64,000 nt of DNA from Liopterus haemorrhoidalis (Eukaryota > Arthropoda > Insecta > Coleoptera > Dytiscidae). This document shows positions 46,037 through 56,501 of this stretch, one piece after another. Positions within the stretch are counted from its first letter, which is position 1. The number at the start of each line of letters is the position of its first letter. The notes under the pieces are model-generated. The model made no database searches. It was not told where the DNA came from and saw only the letters and a list, made by a program, of their open reading frames with translations. The translations under genes were made by a program, and so were the position numbers. The stretch is from assembly GCA_963971575.1 (NCBI GenBank), contig OZ020613.1, positions 46,122,739 to 46,186,738 on the forward strand, in the 5' to 3' direction.

Positions 46037-47035
46037 TTAACATATATAGGCTTTCCGTTTGAATAAGCTCTGCACCAGATGAGATCTGGTCTCTGCCATG
46101 ATGTCAGGCTGCTTAAAAAAACTAGTGTTTACGGGTTTTTGAAGAACACCTTTTCAAAATATAGGACTAAATGAATTTTTACCTAAATATCAATGTTATT
46201 GTATATGAAACTATGTAACTGATTTTTAAGTTTAAGTATGTAATAATTTGTAATAAATAATATTATGTAATATACTCAATGTAATCTTTGAAATTTGTAA
46301 TATATTATTATAATTAGAACACACTGTTTTTTTTTTAATTCGACCATCCGATAATTTATTTTATTTAACTTTCTCGTCAATTTGTATAAATAAATGTTAA
46401 CATACAATCTATAATATAATACGTCAACGTGTATCCTTGCGTGGGTTTCTGTCGTCTAAATCTAAAACAATTGAAGCGAGATTCCGAAATGTCACGAAAT
46501 ATTCCGAAGCTTACCGAAGCATATATTGACATATAACGCGTAATCATAATAGTTGTTAATTGATATGTTTACACAAAAATAATATAAATTGAAATTATTA
46601 GTAGCAAAAAAATAATTATTTTAAAAAAATATTTGGTTTTGATGAAAGTTAGTAGAAAGTTAGAAAAATGTGACTTTCTTTTCTTTATTATTATTTTTCA
46701 ATACTTTATTATTTTTTATTACTACTATTAACGGTTTAAATTAAATGCAAATGTAATGCATTGATTAAAACTCGCCTTGGTAAAAATTATAATTTTTACC
46801 AAGAAATACCGGCCGAGTTTGGTCATTCATAGCGGCGTCACTAGGTGACAACTTATTTGTGCGAATTTAAAATTGGTAGGAAATATTTTGGTAAAAATTA
46901 CAAATTGATACATTCAATAGTTTGCTCCTTTGAAATTGTGTGTCATTTTGGTATTAAAACATGGTAAAAAATTTCCCTTAAAATGTCATTCCATTTGGCA
47001 TATGTCATAAATATAAATGATATCATAGTTATAAT
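46037..47035 (+). other. Left-arm non-coding region downstream of polB
   Basis: AT-rich. AATAAA at 46252-46257, about 215 bp after the stop, is the likely polyadenylation signal. A short self-inverted tract (GGTAAAAATTATAATTTTTA at about 46781) is present. No gene. Confidence 0.6.
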
Positions 47036-47213
47036 CAGGGCCGGAAGAACGCACTCCGCAGATAATGCTAGGCATTAGGGCGCTTGATGCCACGGAAGCG
47101 CCAAGGTTGAAGTGAGGACATTTTAAGTCTTCACTTGAAATTTTACCCTGTCTGGGGGGGGGGGCTCCATTAAATCTTGCATACGAGCGCCAAAGACCCT
47201 CGCTCCGGTCCTG
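47036..47213. mobile_element. hAT-type MITE inside the left arm
   Basis: The 178-bp insert begins CAGGGCCGGA and ends with TCCGGTCCTG. It is flanked by the 8-bp duplication GTTATAAT (47028-47035 and 47214-47221), as expected for hAT. It contains the 11-base G run. Its mirror image lies in the right arm. Confidence 0.8.
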
Positions 47214-47438
47214 GTTATAATGATCATAACCAACAAATCTGAAGTAGGTTTTAGAGCGTAAGAAATATTTTGAAATGACAAATTTACATTGCGCAACCGG
47301 ATATCGTTATCGGGCCGAAAGTCTTATCAGTTGTGGTTTCCGGTGTGTGGAAACACGTCCAAGGTCGCATGAACAAGTTCAAACACGTTCAAGGTCGCAT
47401 GAACAGGTCGAGCAGGTCGAACAGTCAGGTCGAACAGG

Positions 47439-47634
47439 TGGAACAGTCAGGTCGAACAGGTCGAACAGTCAGGTCGAACAGGTCGAACAGTCAGGTCGAA
47501 CAGGTCGAACAGGTGGAACAGTCAGGTCGAACAGGTCGAACAGTCAGGTCAAACAGGTCGAACAGTCAGGTCGAACAGGTGGAACAGTCAGGTCGAACAG
47601 GTCGAACAGGTGGAACAGGTCGATCTGTGGTCGC
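47439..47634. repeat. Central spacer: GGTCGAACA-type tandem array
   Basis: The spacer, the only non-palindromic part of the element, is made of 9-bp GGTCGAACA units mixed with GTCA inserts (larger period of about 22 bp) and GGTGGAACA variants. The array begins in the left arm at about 47405. Frames of 84-139 codons across it are repeat artefacts. It is the hinge of the palindrome. Confidence 0.9.
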
Positions 47635-47859
47635 CCTGTTCGACCTGACTGTTCGACCTGCTCGACCTGTTCATGCGACCTTGAACGTGTTTGAACTTGT
47701 TCATGCGACCTTGGACGTGTTTCCACACACCGGAAACCACAACTGATAAGACTTTCGGCCCGATAACGATATCCGGTTGCGCAATGTAAATTTGTCATTT
47801 CAAAATATTTCTTACGCTCTAAAACCTACTTCAGATTTGTTGGTTATGATCATTATAAC

Positions 47860-48037
47860 CAGGACCGGAGCGAGGGTCTTTGGCGCTCGTATGCAAGATT
47901 TAATGGAGCCCCCCCCCCCAGACAGGGTAAAATTTCAAGTGAAGACTTAAAATGTCCTCACTTCAACCTTGGCGCTTCCGTGGCATCAAGCGCCCTAATG
48001 CCTAGCATTATCTGCGGAGTGCGTTCTTCCGGCCCTG
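47860..48037. mobile_element. hAT-type MITE inside the right arm (mirror copy)
   Basis: Exact mirror of 47036-47213, with the same 8-bp duplication (as ATTATAAC) on both sides. One insertion, later copied with the arm, explains both. Confidence 0.8.
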
Positions 48038-49036
48038 ATTATAACTATGATATCATTTATATTTATGACATATGCCAAATGGAATGACATTTTAAGGGAA
48101 ATTTTTTACCATGTTTTAATACCAAAATGACACACAATTTCAAAGGAGCAAACTATTGAATGTATCAATTTGTAATTTTTACCAAAATATTTCCTACCAA
48201 TTTTAAATTCGCACAAATAAGTTGTCACCTAGTGACGCCGCTATGAATGACCAAACTCGGCCGGTATTTCTTGGTAAAAATTATAATTTTTACCAAGGCG
48301 AGTTTTAATCAATGCATTACATTTGCATTTAATTTAAACCGTTAATAGTAGTAATAAAAAATAATAAAGTATTGAAAAATAATAATAAAGAAAAGAAAGT
48401 CACATTTTTCTAACTTTCTACTAACTTTCATCAAAACCAAATATTTTTTTAAAATAATTATTTTTTTGCTACTAATAATTTCAATTTATATTATTTTTGT
48501 GTAAACATATCAATTAACAACTATTATGATTACGCGTTATATGTCAATATATGCTTCGGTAAGCTTCGGAATATTTCGTGACATTTCGGAATCTCGCTTC
48601 AATTGTTTTAGATTTAGACGACAGAAACCCACGCAAGGATACACGTTGACGTATTATATTATAGATTGTATGTTAACATTTATTTATACAAATTGACGAG
48701 AAAGTTAAATAAAATAAATTATCGGATGGTCGAATTAAAAAAAAAACAGTGTGTTCTAATTATAATAATATATTACAAATTTCAAAGATTACATTGAGTA
48801 TATTACATAATATTATTTATTACAAATTATTACATACTTAAACTTAAAAATCAGTTACATAGTTTCATATACAATAACATTGATATTTAGGTAAAAATTC
48901 ATTTAGTCCTATATTTTGAAAAGGTGTTCTTCAAAAACCCGTAAACACTAGTTTTTTTAAGCAGCCTGACATCATGGCAGAGACCAGATCTCATCTGGTG
49001 CAGAGCTTATTCAAACGGAAAGCCTATATATGTTAA
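48038..49036 (-). other. Right-arm non-coding region downstream of polB
   Basis: Mirror of 46037-47035, with the inverted AATAAA signal at 48816-48821. No gene. Confidence 0.6.
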
Positions 49037-52000
49037 TTAATTTCTTTGTTTTTTAAAACCAAAAGGAACCGAATCAAGTCCCTCAAATTTCCTTTTTGTT
49101 GAATTTGGCCTAAATATCTTTTCTTTATCGCGAATCACGACGTCGTGTGTCTCGGTTCTCTCAAAATTTTTGTATAGAATTTTACGGGGTTGTTCGTTGT
49201 TTAATATCATATCCTTAAGTCGGTCGAAATTTACATCTTTGGCGATCTCGTGATTAATTGAAATACCTTTGACCTTACATGTTTTAAAGTATTTATTCTG
49301 AGTCGGTGAATACACTACATAACCATAGTTCTTAGGACCCCCAGAAGCAAATTCGGTTATGTAACTGCCAGAGCCGTATACCTCTAATTCATCGGTCATA
49401 TCGCCCACGTTAGTACCGGTTTCTGGTTCCGGTTCCCCCGCTCTTGAAATGTAAATTACGGAATCCGTATCGTAATAAAGAATTTTATCTCCGAGCATCG
49501 TTAAATATTTAAATAATCTTAGCCTGGCCTGTGCGGTTACGAAACTGGCAAGGCAAACATTAATGGTTGGTAGCAGATCATACGCTTCTTCCTTGTATTC
49601 GTAGTTAACTACAAGGGTATTATCGTTGATGGGTAAAACGGTGTTTACATCAATGGCAGAATCGCATAGCATATTAAAAAATTCGTCTGGCTTATTGACG
49701 ATTTTGGTTTTAGGCTGATTCTCTCTTTGGCCTAGTTTACCCCAAAACGAATTTAACATTAATTTTGCCAGCGCTCTCAACCCCGCATTCTCAACAATAT
49801 CCTCATATTTTAGCTTAATACCTTCAGCATTTAGAAACTCTTCAATGTATTTATCCCTCTGTTCTCGGGTAATGCAATTCTTAGGCCATCCAGAAGCTTG
49901 CTGTTTTATTTTTAAAAATTTATTCATCATCTCGGTAAAAAGGCCTCCCGATTTTGTAACATCGTCGTATTTTTCTATTGAGTAATGCCAGAGCTCAATA
50001 ATTTCTATAATTTCATACCCCATCTCCAAAGCTTTCTTTACTTCGTCCAAAACCCATGTCCCTGTTAATGCCCGTTCCTCGTTATTGTGATCGCAATCCC
50101 CATAATTTACGGAAGTGGAACACGAACGACAAAGAGTAAATAATAATTTTTTATTTATTTTTGCTGGTAATACGGGGTGATATAAATTTTGAGGAGGTAA
50201 AATTCTACATTTTATTAGACCCTCTATATCTGCTAATTCTTTAGGACATTCTTCTCCAACATAAACTCTTGGATGACCAATAGGAAATTTCCCGTATTTA
50301 CACGACCACGGATACAAGGAACATATGTCTATGTACTTTATTTTTTCACCGGGTTTTATCTCGTAGTATGTCCTAGTGTTTCCTGTGCGGCCACCATAGA
50401 AAGAATCCCTTGGATTCATTGGCTCGTGTGCAATCAGCGGATGATTTTCTGTGTAGTTGTCTATTTCTTCATTTAAAAGTCTACTAAAATCACAATGCCA
50501 CATTTCTATCACTTCGTACCCAAAATTCCGCAATCGGTCGTTCTTTGCCACAGTGGACTCATATCTCATATTTAAGGATTCGTGTGGATTATCGTGAAGC
50601 GGCTGGTGTATATCAAATTTCAGACATTTTGGATGCCCGTGATAGTAGCATCCGTGAAATTCGAAAACCTGATTTGTGTCTGGACTGAAACCATCTACTT
50701 TTAACCCGTGTAAAATAACCTCCTTCTGTTTCCCCGCGTGCAAAATATTTATACCTCTCTGTTTTTCTTCCCATATTAACCACTTGAGCGCTATTTTCGA
50801 TTGGTTATCAGAAAATCTATAGCCCCCCTTTGGTATTATACCGATGGTGTTTGGTTTTAAAAAGTTTCTGCGAAACACCTTATTACACGCTGAAGCAATT
50901 GTAGTAGCTTCTGTAAATGGGCACACGTTTCCTGCTTCCAGCAGTTGTTCACGGAATTTCAAACATGCTTCGGTTAGAATAGCTACATCTGATTCGCAAT
51001 AACTCTCAATTTCTTTTTGGAAATCAAACACGTAATTTTCAGCAAGTTTTTCCTCGTGCCATTTCAATAATTTTCCTCGTTCTTCACTCTTCATGATGTC
51101 CGGCTCATAATACCTGATACAGGGTATAGGGCCTACGTAGTTCTGGTTGTCTCTGGTGTTGAAGAGGTGTGGAAAGTACCCCTTTTTAAAATTGTCACCC
51201 AAGCCAAAGGCTTTCGGTAATTTCGACAGAGCCATTGGAAAATAATTAAGTGAATCTATAAATTTAATATTTCCCACACACATAGATATTATTTTGGTAC
51301 CTCGCATGATAAGTTCCGGCTTTAAGGTAGTTTTAGTGAGAACATGGTTTAAGATAAATTGATGGTCGAAGGCTTGACCGTTGTGCGCCAACACCACAAT
51401 ATTTTTAAACGATGACCTTTGCTTTAGAAGATGTTGTAAAAAAATTTCTACGCAGTTTTCTCCATTCAACTTCTGAAGACACACACCACATTTTTTACAA
51501 CAAAATAGTAATTTTCTTTCAATAATACATAAATCACAACATTGTCTAAATACACATAGATTGGGTTCGTGTTGGACAGTATGTTCATCGATTTTCTTTT
51601 CCTGGGTCGTTTCGAGGTCGTAAAATACGAATAGAAAATCCTTAGTTTTATGTTTGCCTGTGTTGGGTTGCATATGACATAAATGATTTCCAGGTTGAAA
51701 TTTTTTACAAATTTTACAAAATATCTCACCGCAGGTATGTATTCTATTTTTCTTTATCGTTTTAAGACACGAGAGGCAACATACGATCTGATCACAAACC
51801 GTTCCTTTTCCCAGCGACTGTTGTTTTTTATGTTGCTGGAAACATGAGTTACTTCTAAACCATCGATTGCAGTCTTGGCATTGGATCTTTTCCTTTATTT
51901 GACATGGTGGTGATTGTTGACAGCTCTGACATGTACCACCACATCTATGTTTATTTTTTGTGTTATAGGGCGTATAGCACTTTGCACAATAATAACTACA

Positions 52001-52792
52001 ACAAAATGCAGCGGTAAGAGAACTGATGACATTGTAATGTCTTTTATGGTAAAGTAAGTTGATTTTCAAATGTGTATCTTGGCCTTCAAATATAACATTT
52101 CTTCCTTTTGAGGCAAAATCGTAAACGGTTATTTTATAGTTCTTGAAATAGTCTTGAAAATGTTTAATTTCTTCTATGCCGGCTCCATTATCAGGAATTT
52201 GAACATGGGCTTCTACCGTTAGTTTTCTTGCTCTTTCCGTTTGTAGTTTTCCGATATCTCGTCGCACCTTCTTGTACTCGGGGTCTTTATCAGCAATTGC
52301 CTTACCGACAACTAGAGCTCGCGGTAGACACATGTTGTCCTTATTGTTAATAGTAACTATGCCCCTACGCATACCACATTCTTCTTCAAAATTATTGTAT
52401 TTACTTTGTCTGTTGTTTCCCCGGCCGCTGGGCAGACGTACAGTTGTTACTCCAAGGCAGAATTTATCAGTGCTCAGTCCGGTGGAGTTTGACTGAAAAA
52501 TACTATTTAAAATTCCCCATACTTCATCGACTGTCACCTCACTAGCGTCGCGGAAAGACAACCAACCATCGCCTTTATTAAAATCCTTGCTGCAAAAAGT
52601 AAACCCAACTTTATCTTCAGGTTGAACCCCCTCTGTAGCCTTCATTATAATCTGGGTGATAGCATCTTTTACCCAGTTTGTTGGTTCTTTGTTTTCAGGA
52701 ATGGGTTTTATTTTAAACTCCAGGGATCGTCCTTTCAAATTATATTGTCTGACGATCTTAGAAACATCCTTGACGACATAGTAGTTTTCCAT
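49037..52792 (-). CDS. polB: Protein-primed family B DNA polymerase, right-arm copy
   Basis: The 1,251-residue translation is identical to that of the left copy, with all exonuclease and polymerase motifs intact, transcribed toward the centre from the opposite end. The two genes therefore converge on the spacer. Identity at every codon means the arms were equalised very recently, or are kept equal by gene conversion or by the replication mode. A duplication of this kind is not needed for a normal Polinton, which has one polB. Confidence 0.95.
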   Translation of the reverse strand: MENYYVVKDVSKIVRQYNLKGRSLEFKIKPIPENKEPTNWVKDAITQIIMKATEGVQPEDKVGFTFCSKDFNKGDGWLSFRDASEVTVDEVWGILNSIFQSNSTGLSTDKFCLGVTTVRLPSGRGNNRQSKYNNFEEECGMRRGIVTINNKDNMCLPRALVVGKAIADKDPEYKKVRRDIGKLQTERARKLTVEAHVQIPDNGAGIEEIKHFQDYFKNYKITVYDFASKGRNVIFEGQDTHLKINLLYHKRHYNVISSLTAAFCCSYYCAKCYTPYNTKNKHRCGGTCQSCQQSPPCQIKEKIQCQDCNRWFRSNSCFQQHKKQQSLGKGTVCDQIVCCLSCLKTIKKNRIHTCGEIFCKICKKFQPGNHLCHMQPNTGKHKTKDFLFVFYDLETTQEKKIDEHTVQHEPNLCVFRQCCDLCIIERKLLFCCKKCGVCLQKLNGENCVEIFLQHLLKQRSSFKNIVVLAHNGQAFDHQFILNHVLTKTTLKPELIMRGTKIISMCVGNIKFIDSLNYFPMALSKLPKAFGLGDNFKKGYFPHLFNTRDNQNYVGPIPCIRYYEPDIMKSEERGKLLKWHEEKLAENYVFDFQKEIESYCESDVAILTEACLKFREQLLEAGNVCPFTEATTIASACNKVFRRNFLKPNTIGIIPKGGYRFSDNQSKIALKWLIWEEKQRGINILHAGKQKEVILHGLKVDGFSPDTNQVFEFHGCYYHGHPKCLKFDIHQPLHDNPHESLNMRYESTVAKNDRLRNFGYEVIEMWHCDFSRLLNEEIDNYTENHPLIAHEPMNPRDSFYGGRTGNTRTYYEIKPGEKIKYIDICSLYPWSCKYGKFPIGHPRVYVGEECPKELADIEGLIKCRILPPQNLYHPVLPAKINKKLLFTLCRSCSTSVNYGDCDHNNEERALTGTWVLDEVKKALEMGYEIIEIIELWHYSIEKYDDVTKSGGLFTEMMNKFLKIKQQASGWPKNCITREQRDKYIEEFLNAEGIKLKYEDIVENAGLRALAKLMLNSFWGKLGQRENQPKTKIVNKPDEFFNMLCDSAIDVNTVLPINDNTLVVNYEYKEEAYDLLPTINVCLASFVTAQARLRLFKYLTMLGDKILYYDTDSVIYISRAGEPEPETGTNVGDMTDELEVYGSGSYITEFASGGPKNYGYVVYSPTQNKYFKTCKVKGISINHEIAKDVNFDRLKDMILNNEQPRKILYKNFERTETHDVVIRDKEKIFRPNSTKRKFEGLDSVPFGFKKQRN

Positions 52793-52907
52793 TATTTTCG
52801 ATGATTCACTGTCAATAGCAATTATTTAATTGTATTGTTTTAACGGACTAGACAGCTTTCACCTTCGATAAATTGAAAGGAAATGGTACAGCATTGGACG
52901 ATCAGTC

Positions 52908-52915
52908 TATTTATA
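52908..52915 (-). promoter_or_regulatory. TATA box of the right polB copy
   Basis: Mirror of the TATAAATA at 42158-42165, about 120 bp upstream of the start codon at 52792. Confidence 0.5.
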
Positions 52916-53258
52916 ACCCTAAATCCGTCGATCGAACCGAGTAGTGGACAGTCTATTCATTTGGACACTGATATGTTCGCGATATGTGCTTATTTTCCAT
53001 AAGAATCAATACTAAATTGAAATTTCGTCCTATCTGCTACATTTTTCTCACTTAAATGCTTTTAAATCGAAACACTAAATCATTGATAACATTTTAGAAA
53101 TGTCATGTCTATGATGGGCGTGGTATAGTTCCAGAAAAACAATATCTCTCAGTCATATATGCTATTTTTAGTAATCCATGCTGGGCCCTTTGCGAAGGGC
53201 TGTAAATCAAATTAGATCAAATCGATTAAACAAGCTTGCAAAACCTCGCAGTTGTGTC

Positions 53259-54006
53259 ACCTGAAGTTTGATTTACGCCCCGGACGGGTCCATCCACGCT
53301 ACTTTTAAATAAGGCCGTTTTGGCTCATGAATATGATTTCAAGATGACGACCTGCTCGCCGCGATTTCAAAAATATAGCACACATGGGGCTTAAACCCGT
53401 TAGGACCGGAATACCGGCGCCGATGCACAAAAGGCCTTAGCTCGGTGCGCAGTCGTCTTTTGAGGAATCTAAGAGAGCTACACGTGCGCAGTCGCCGGAT
53501 TTGGAAGCTTCGCTTCCACTTGGGCCTTGGCATTTTTCAAAAGTACGGTAAGGCCCTTTTTTCAAAAGCATTTTCGAAAAATATTTACGGGCATGCCGGT
53601 ACCCTTGCATGACGTCATTCGCATTTTTCAATTTCATTTGACTTTGATTTACGCCCCGGCACGGGTCCATCCACGATACTTTTAAATAAGGTCGTTTTGG
53701 CTCATGAATATGATTTCAAGATGACGACCTGCTCGCCGCGATTTCAAAAATATAGCACACATGGGGCTTAAACCCGTTAGGACCGGAATACCGGCGCCGA
53801 TGCACAAAAGGCCTTAGCTCTGTGCGCAGTCGTCTTTTGAGGAATCTACGAGAGCTACACGTGCGCAGTCGCCGGAATTGAAAGCTTCGCTTCCACTTGG
53901 CCCTTGGCATTTTTCAAAAGTACGGTAAGGCCCTTTTTTCAAAAACATTTTCGAAAAACATTTACGGGCATGCCGGTACCCTTGCATGACGTCACTCGCA
54001 TTTTTC
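53259..54006 (-). repeat. Two direct copies of the 377-bp subterminal repeat, right arm
   Basis: Mirror of 41067-41814; copies at 53259-53629 and 53630-54006. Confidence 0.85.
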
Positions 54007-54619
54007 ACAACAACACAGCATTTGGCAGTCGTCTTTTAAAGAATCTATGAGTAACGCGTGCGCCACTTGGGTATTAGGAGAACAGAAATTTGCAATGGTA
54101 ACCGGATTATATTATTTTAAACTGTAAACATTCTTTCTGATTACCTTCTATAATATATGCTATCCTAATACAAAATCATTCGCAGTAGTAATCTTCAGTT
54201 TAAGATGCAACTGAAATATCTATAATTTGCGTGCGCCACTTGGGCCCTCGCACTTTTCAAAATATGGTTAAGACCTTTTTCAAAAACATTTGTTGACCTC
54301 GAAGGGGAGCGTTAACCTCTGACCTCGCGGGGTGCGGAAGGACATTGTTGACTCTGAAAAGCGGGGAATACAATTTTGAGTGCCCCCTGCATTTAAACAT
54401 TTTCTGAGTACGCCCCTGTTATCTCTGACGTCACATTTTCTCTTATGCGCCTAAAATTTAGGCTAGCCCGCAACACACCAGTCGAAAATCAGGTCACCTG
54501 ATTGCACACCTGTAATTAACACCTGACCAGGTGTCGGCAACATCAAAGGATGCCGCACTGATAAGAAAATTCCCACGGTCTCGATTTGGTTCCCAGGCTC
54601 AACCGCCCCCATACCTACT

Positions 54620-54625
54620 GTGCCT
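54620..54625. repeat. Right 6-bp target duplication of the palindromic element
   Basis: GTGCCT directly after the terminal CCTACT of the element. Confidence 0.9.
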
Positions 54626-54821
54626 CATTCTAATTCACGATAATACCATCGCTACCAGGGCTGGTTGCAACTATTTAATCGCTGTGCTTATTTAGTCGCA
54701 TGTGGGCACACTCCTACTGAAAACGGTTTTCTTTTCTATTGCGAATAAATAACAGTGGGATATAATATAAGTGGACGCCTAGCCAAGGTGTAAGTTGATT
54801 GTAAGTGTGCTAGTTACTGAC

Positions 54822-54942
54822 CATTTTCCCATTCAGCTGTGTGCTGTTTTCCAATATTCAATTCACCAGTAATTTTATATTCTGCCCTACCATCAATCTC
54901 TGTGTTAATAACATCACTTTTTCTTATATCATTCATATTCAT
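54822..54942 (-). CDS. Gene C leader exon 1 with start codon
   Basis: ATG at 54942 opens 40 codons plus one base, ending in AAAATG before GTCAGTAAC. The peptide begins MNMNDIRKSDVI and ends TAEWENG, like genes A and B, but it has lost the IKKEIYIKSE segment. It joins exon 2 at 39710 in phase across a 15.1-kb intron, almost all of which is the palindromic element. The assignment to gene C is by order on the strand. Confidence 0.7.
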
Positions 54943-55031
54943 TTTTCAAACCAAACGTTTAAATATATTTTCTAATCTCCAAATATACAAACTTAATTGT
55001 GTCAGATTGCTTATACAATTTCAGCACGTAA

Positions 55032-55042
55032 CAGTCCGTGCG
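55032..55042 (-). promoter_or_regulatory. Conserved upstream block, gene C copy
   Basis: CAGTCCGTGCG on the plus strand, 90 bp upstream of the gene C start. Confidence 0.6.
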
Positions 55043-55234
55043 GAGTGTGTAGCAGTCTACCATCAGCAGAGTGTTTTTGTTATTAAACTAGAAAGTAGGT
55101 TTCTTCGCGCAGATCACGTGGGCTCATCTTATCCGCGAGCAATTTAGCTCGCTCCACTCGGGTTCTACTAACCTGACACTTAGCTATCCCAATCTAACCT
55201 TAAGATAGTGTTTAGGTAGCTGGTATCTAATTTA

Positions 55235-56498
55235 TGCCGGGTTTACATTGGTAGAGTAGCAGAGCTAGTAACTAGCGCAAGTAACTAGCTACTAGTCACT
55301 ATCCCTGTGTAAACAGTTGACATTGTGGCTAGTAGAGTACTATCTGCCAGTAGTTGGGCTAGGATAGCAGCTAGCTCGTCGACGTATTTAGTAGCTACTA
55401 TCTTGTCCACTAGCACACAAAATTGATACATATGAAATTGGCGCCAAGTGTTAACCTGTCATAACAAATAGAAAACAACACATATCAAATAAGTTATTAT
55501 TTGTTAACATAAATTTTGTAACATTGATGTATTATTTGATGATTTCTTTTCAATTTAACAATACCATGTGATATATGAAACCTTTTCAAACTCTTTTAAA
55601 AATATTTATTTTTATTAAAAAAATTTATTTAATATACATTTATTTTTCTTATAAGGGTTTTTCGGTGGTCATACTTACAAAACCCTAAAAAACCTTAATA
55701 ATTGAAAACCTAAAATGTGTGTAAATTCATTCTTCACATTTGTTAATAATTTTATGCAAAATACAATATAGACAGGAAATTTGTTGTAAAATTTGATGGT
55801 CATATTCAAAAGGGATTAAACCATAAATAGGTCTAATGCTTTAATTTTTGCTGAAAATACATTTTAAACTTGTTTTAATTTTGGAACAAGGGCTCTGAGG
55901 TGGGGTTAACCAAAATTCTTAGAACACATGGAAATATGGGACATTTTACGAATTGTGTAATTATTCAGTCATTGCAAATATTTCTTTTGAAGTGTTCGCA
56001 TCTCCAATCCAACATTTTTGGTGTGCCAAAGTTTTCACTTATTTTTTTCACTATTTTTTCTTTTTTGTATTGTGCTGTAACACCGTCTATAAAAGTTTTG
56101 TAAACGTAAGTAATATTTATATTTGACACGTACATAATTGTTATCAATCTATTCTTAGTATTATAGCCGTAGCTTAGCTAAAGACGTTATAACTAGTTTT
56201 ACATAATTTAGAGTAATATAATTTGAAATGATGTAATACAAAATACCATTTTTTTAATGGCATCAAGTCGGCGACGATGTATATTCATATTCATAAACTA
56301 TTTTTTGCAAAAAGATAATTTCACAACAAAATCACAGTGAAGATGTCAAATGTGTTTTGACACTTACTATCCAGAAAATAAGATAAGTATGTCAATTGTG
56401 TATGAACACCGACTATCCTGAAAATAAGATAGTAGAGTAAAGCGCCTAGTACTTGCGCTAGTAACTAGCTCTGTTACTCTACCAATGTAAACCCGGCA
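55235..56498. mobile_element. Harbinger-type non-autonomous element with TTA duplication
   Basis: The 1,264-bp element begins TGCCGGGTTTACATTGGTAG and ends with the inverse, continuing as inverted GAGCTAGTTACTAGCGC modules. TTA flanks both sides (55232-55234 and 56499-56501). The 3-bp duplication and TIR style fit PIF/Harbinger. No transposase motif; the frames at 54839 and 55900 have none. It lies about 190 bp upstream of the conserved block of gene C. Confidence 0.8.
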
Positions 56499-56501
56499 TT
56501 A

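Larger units (their letters stand above)
40454..54619. mobile_element. Giant palindromic Polinton/Maverick-like element, 14,166 bp
   Basis: Every position x in the left arm mirrors 95073 minus x in the right arm. The arms are 40454-47438 and 47635-54619 (6,985 bp each) around a 196-bp spacer. Everywhere I compared, including an 11-base G run, the arms are identical, and the long open frames translate identically. The ends begin AGTAGGTATGGGGGCGG, and a 6-bp GTGCCT duplication flanks the element. The 5'-AG ends, 6-bp duplication and protein-primed polymerase are Polinton/Maverick traits. No integrase, packaging ATPase, protease or capsid frame exists. It therefore needs help in trans to integrate. 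It lies in intron 1 of zinc-finger gene C. Confidence 0.9.

Noticed and set aside
47405..47634. Possible CRISPR-like array
   Set aside because: The units are 9 and 22 bp, directly adjacent, with no unique spacers, and the context is a eukaryotic transposon.
47275..47798. Overlapping frames of 84-139 codons rich in Arg/Ser/Gly and Glu/Gln/Val across the palindrome centre
   Set aside because: They are translations of the GGTCGAACA tandem array in different frames; the 9- and 22-bp periods create the pattern.
40454..54619. Palindrome as a pure assembly or read-foldback artefact
   Set aside because: A foldback artefact would not end in a matching 6-bp duplication with two different unique flanks that reconnect to one continuous sequence. 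An internal mis-join between real long TIRs still cannot be excluded without spanning reads.
54839..55147. 102-codon plus frame over gene C exon 1
   Set aside because: It is the antisense of a conserved leader exon and promoter block, so it is a shadow.
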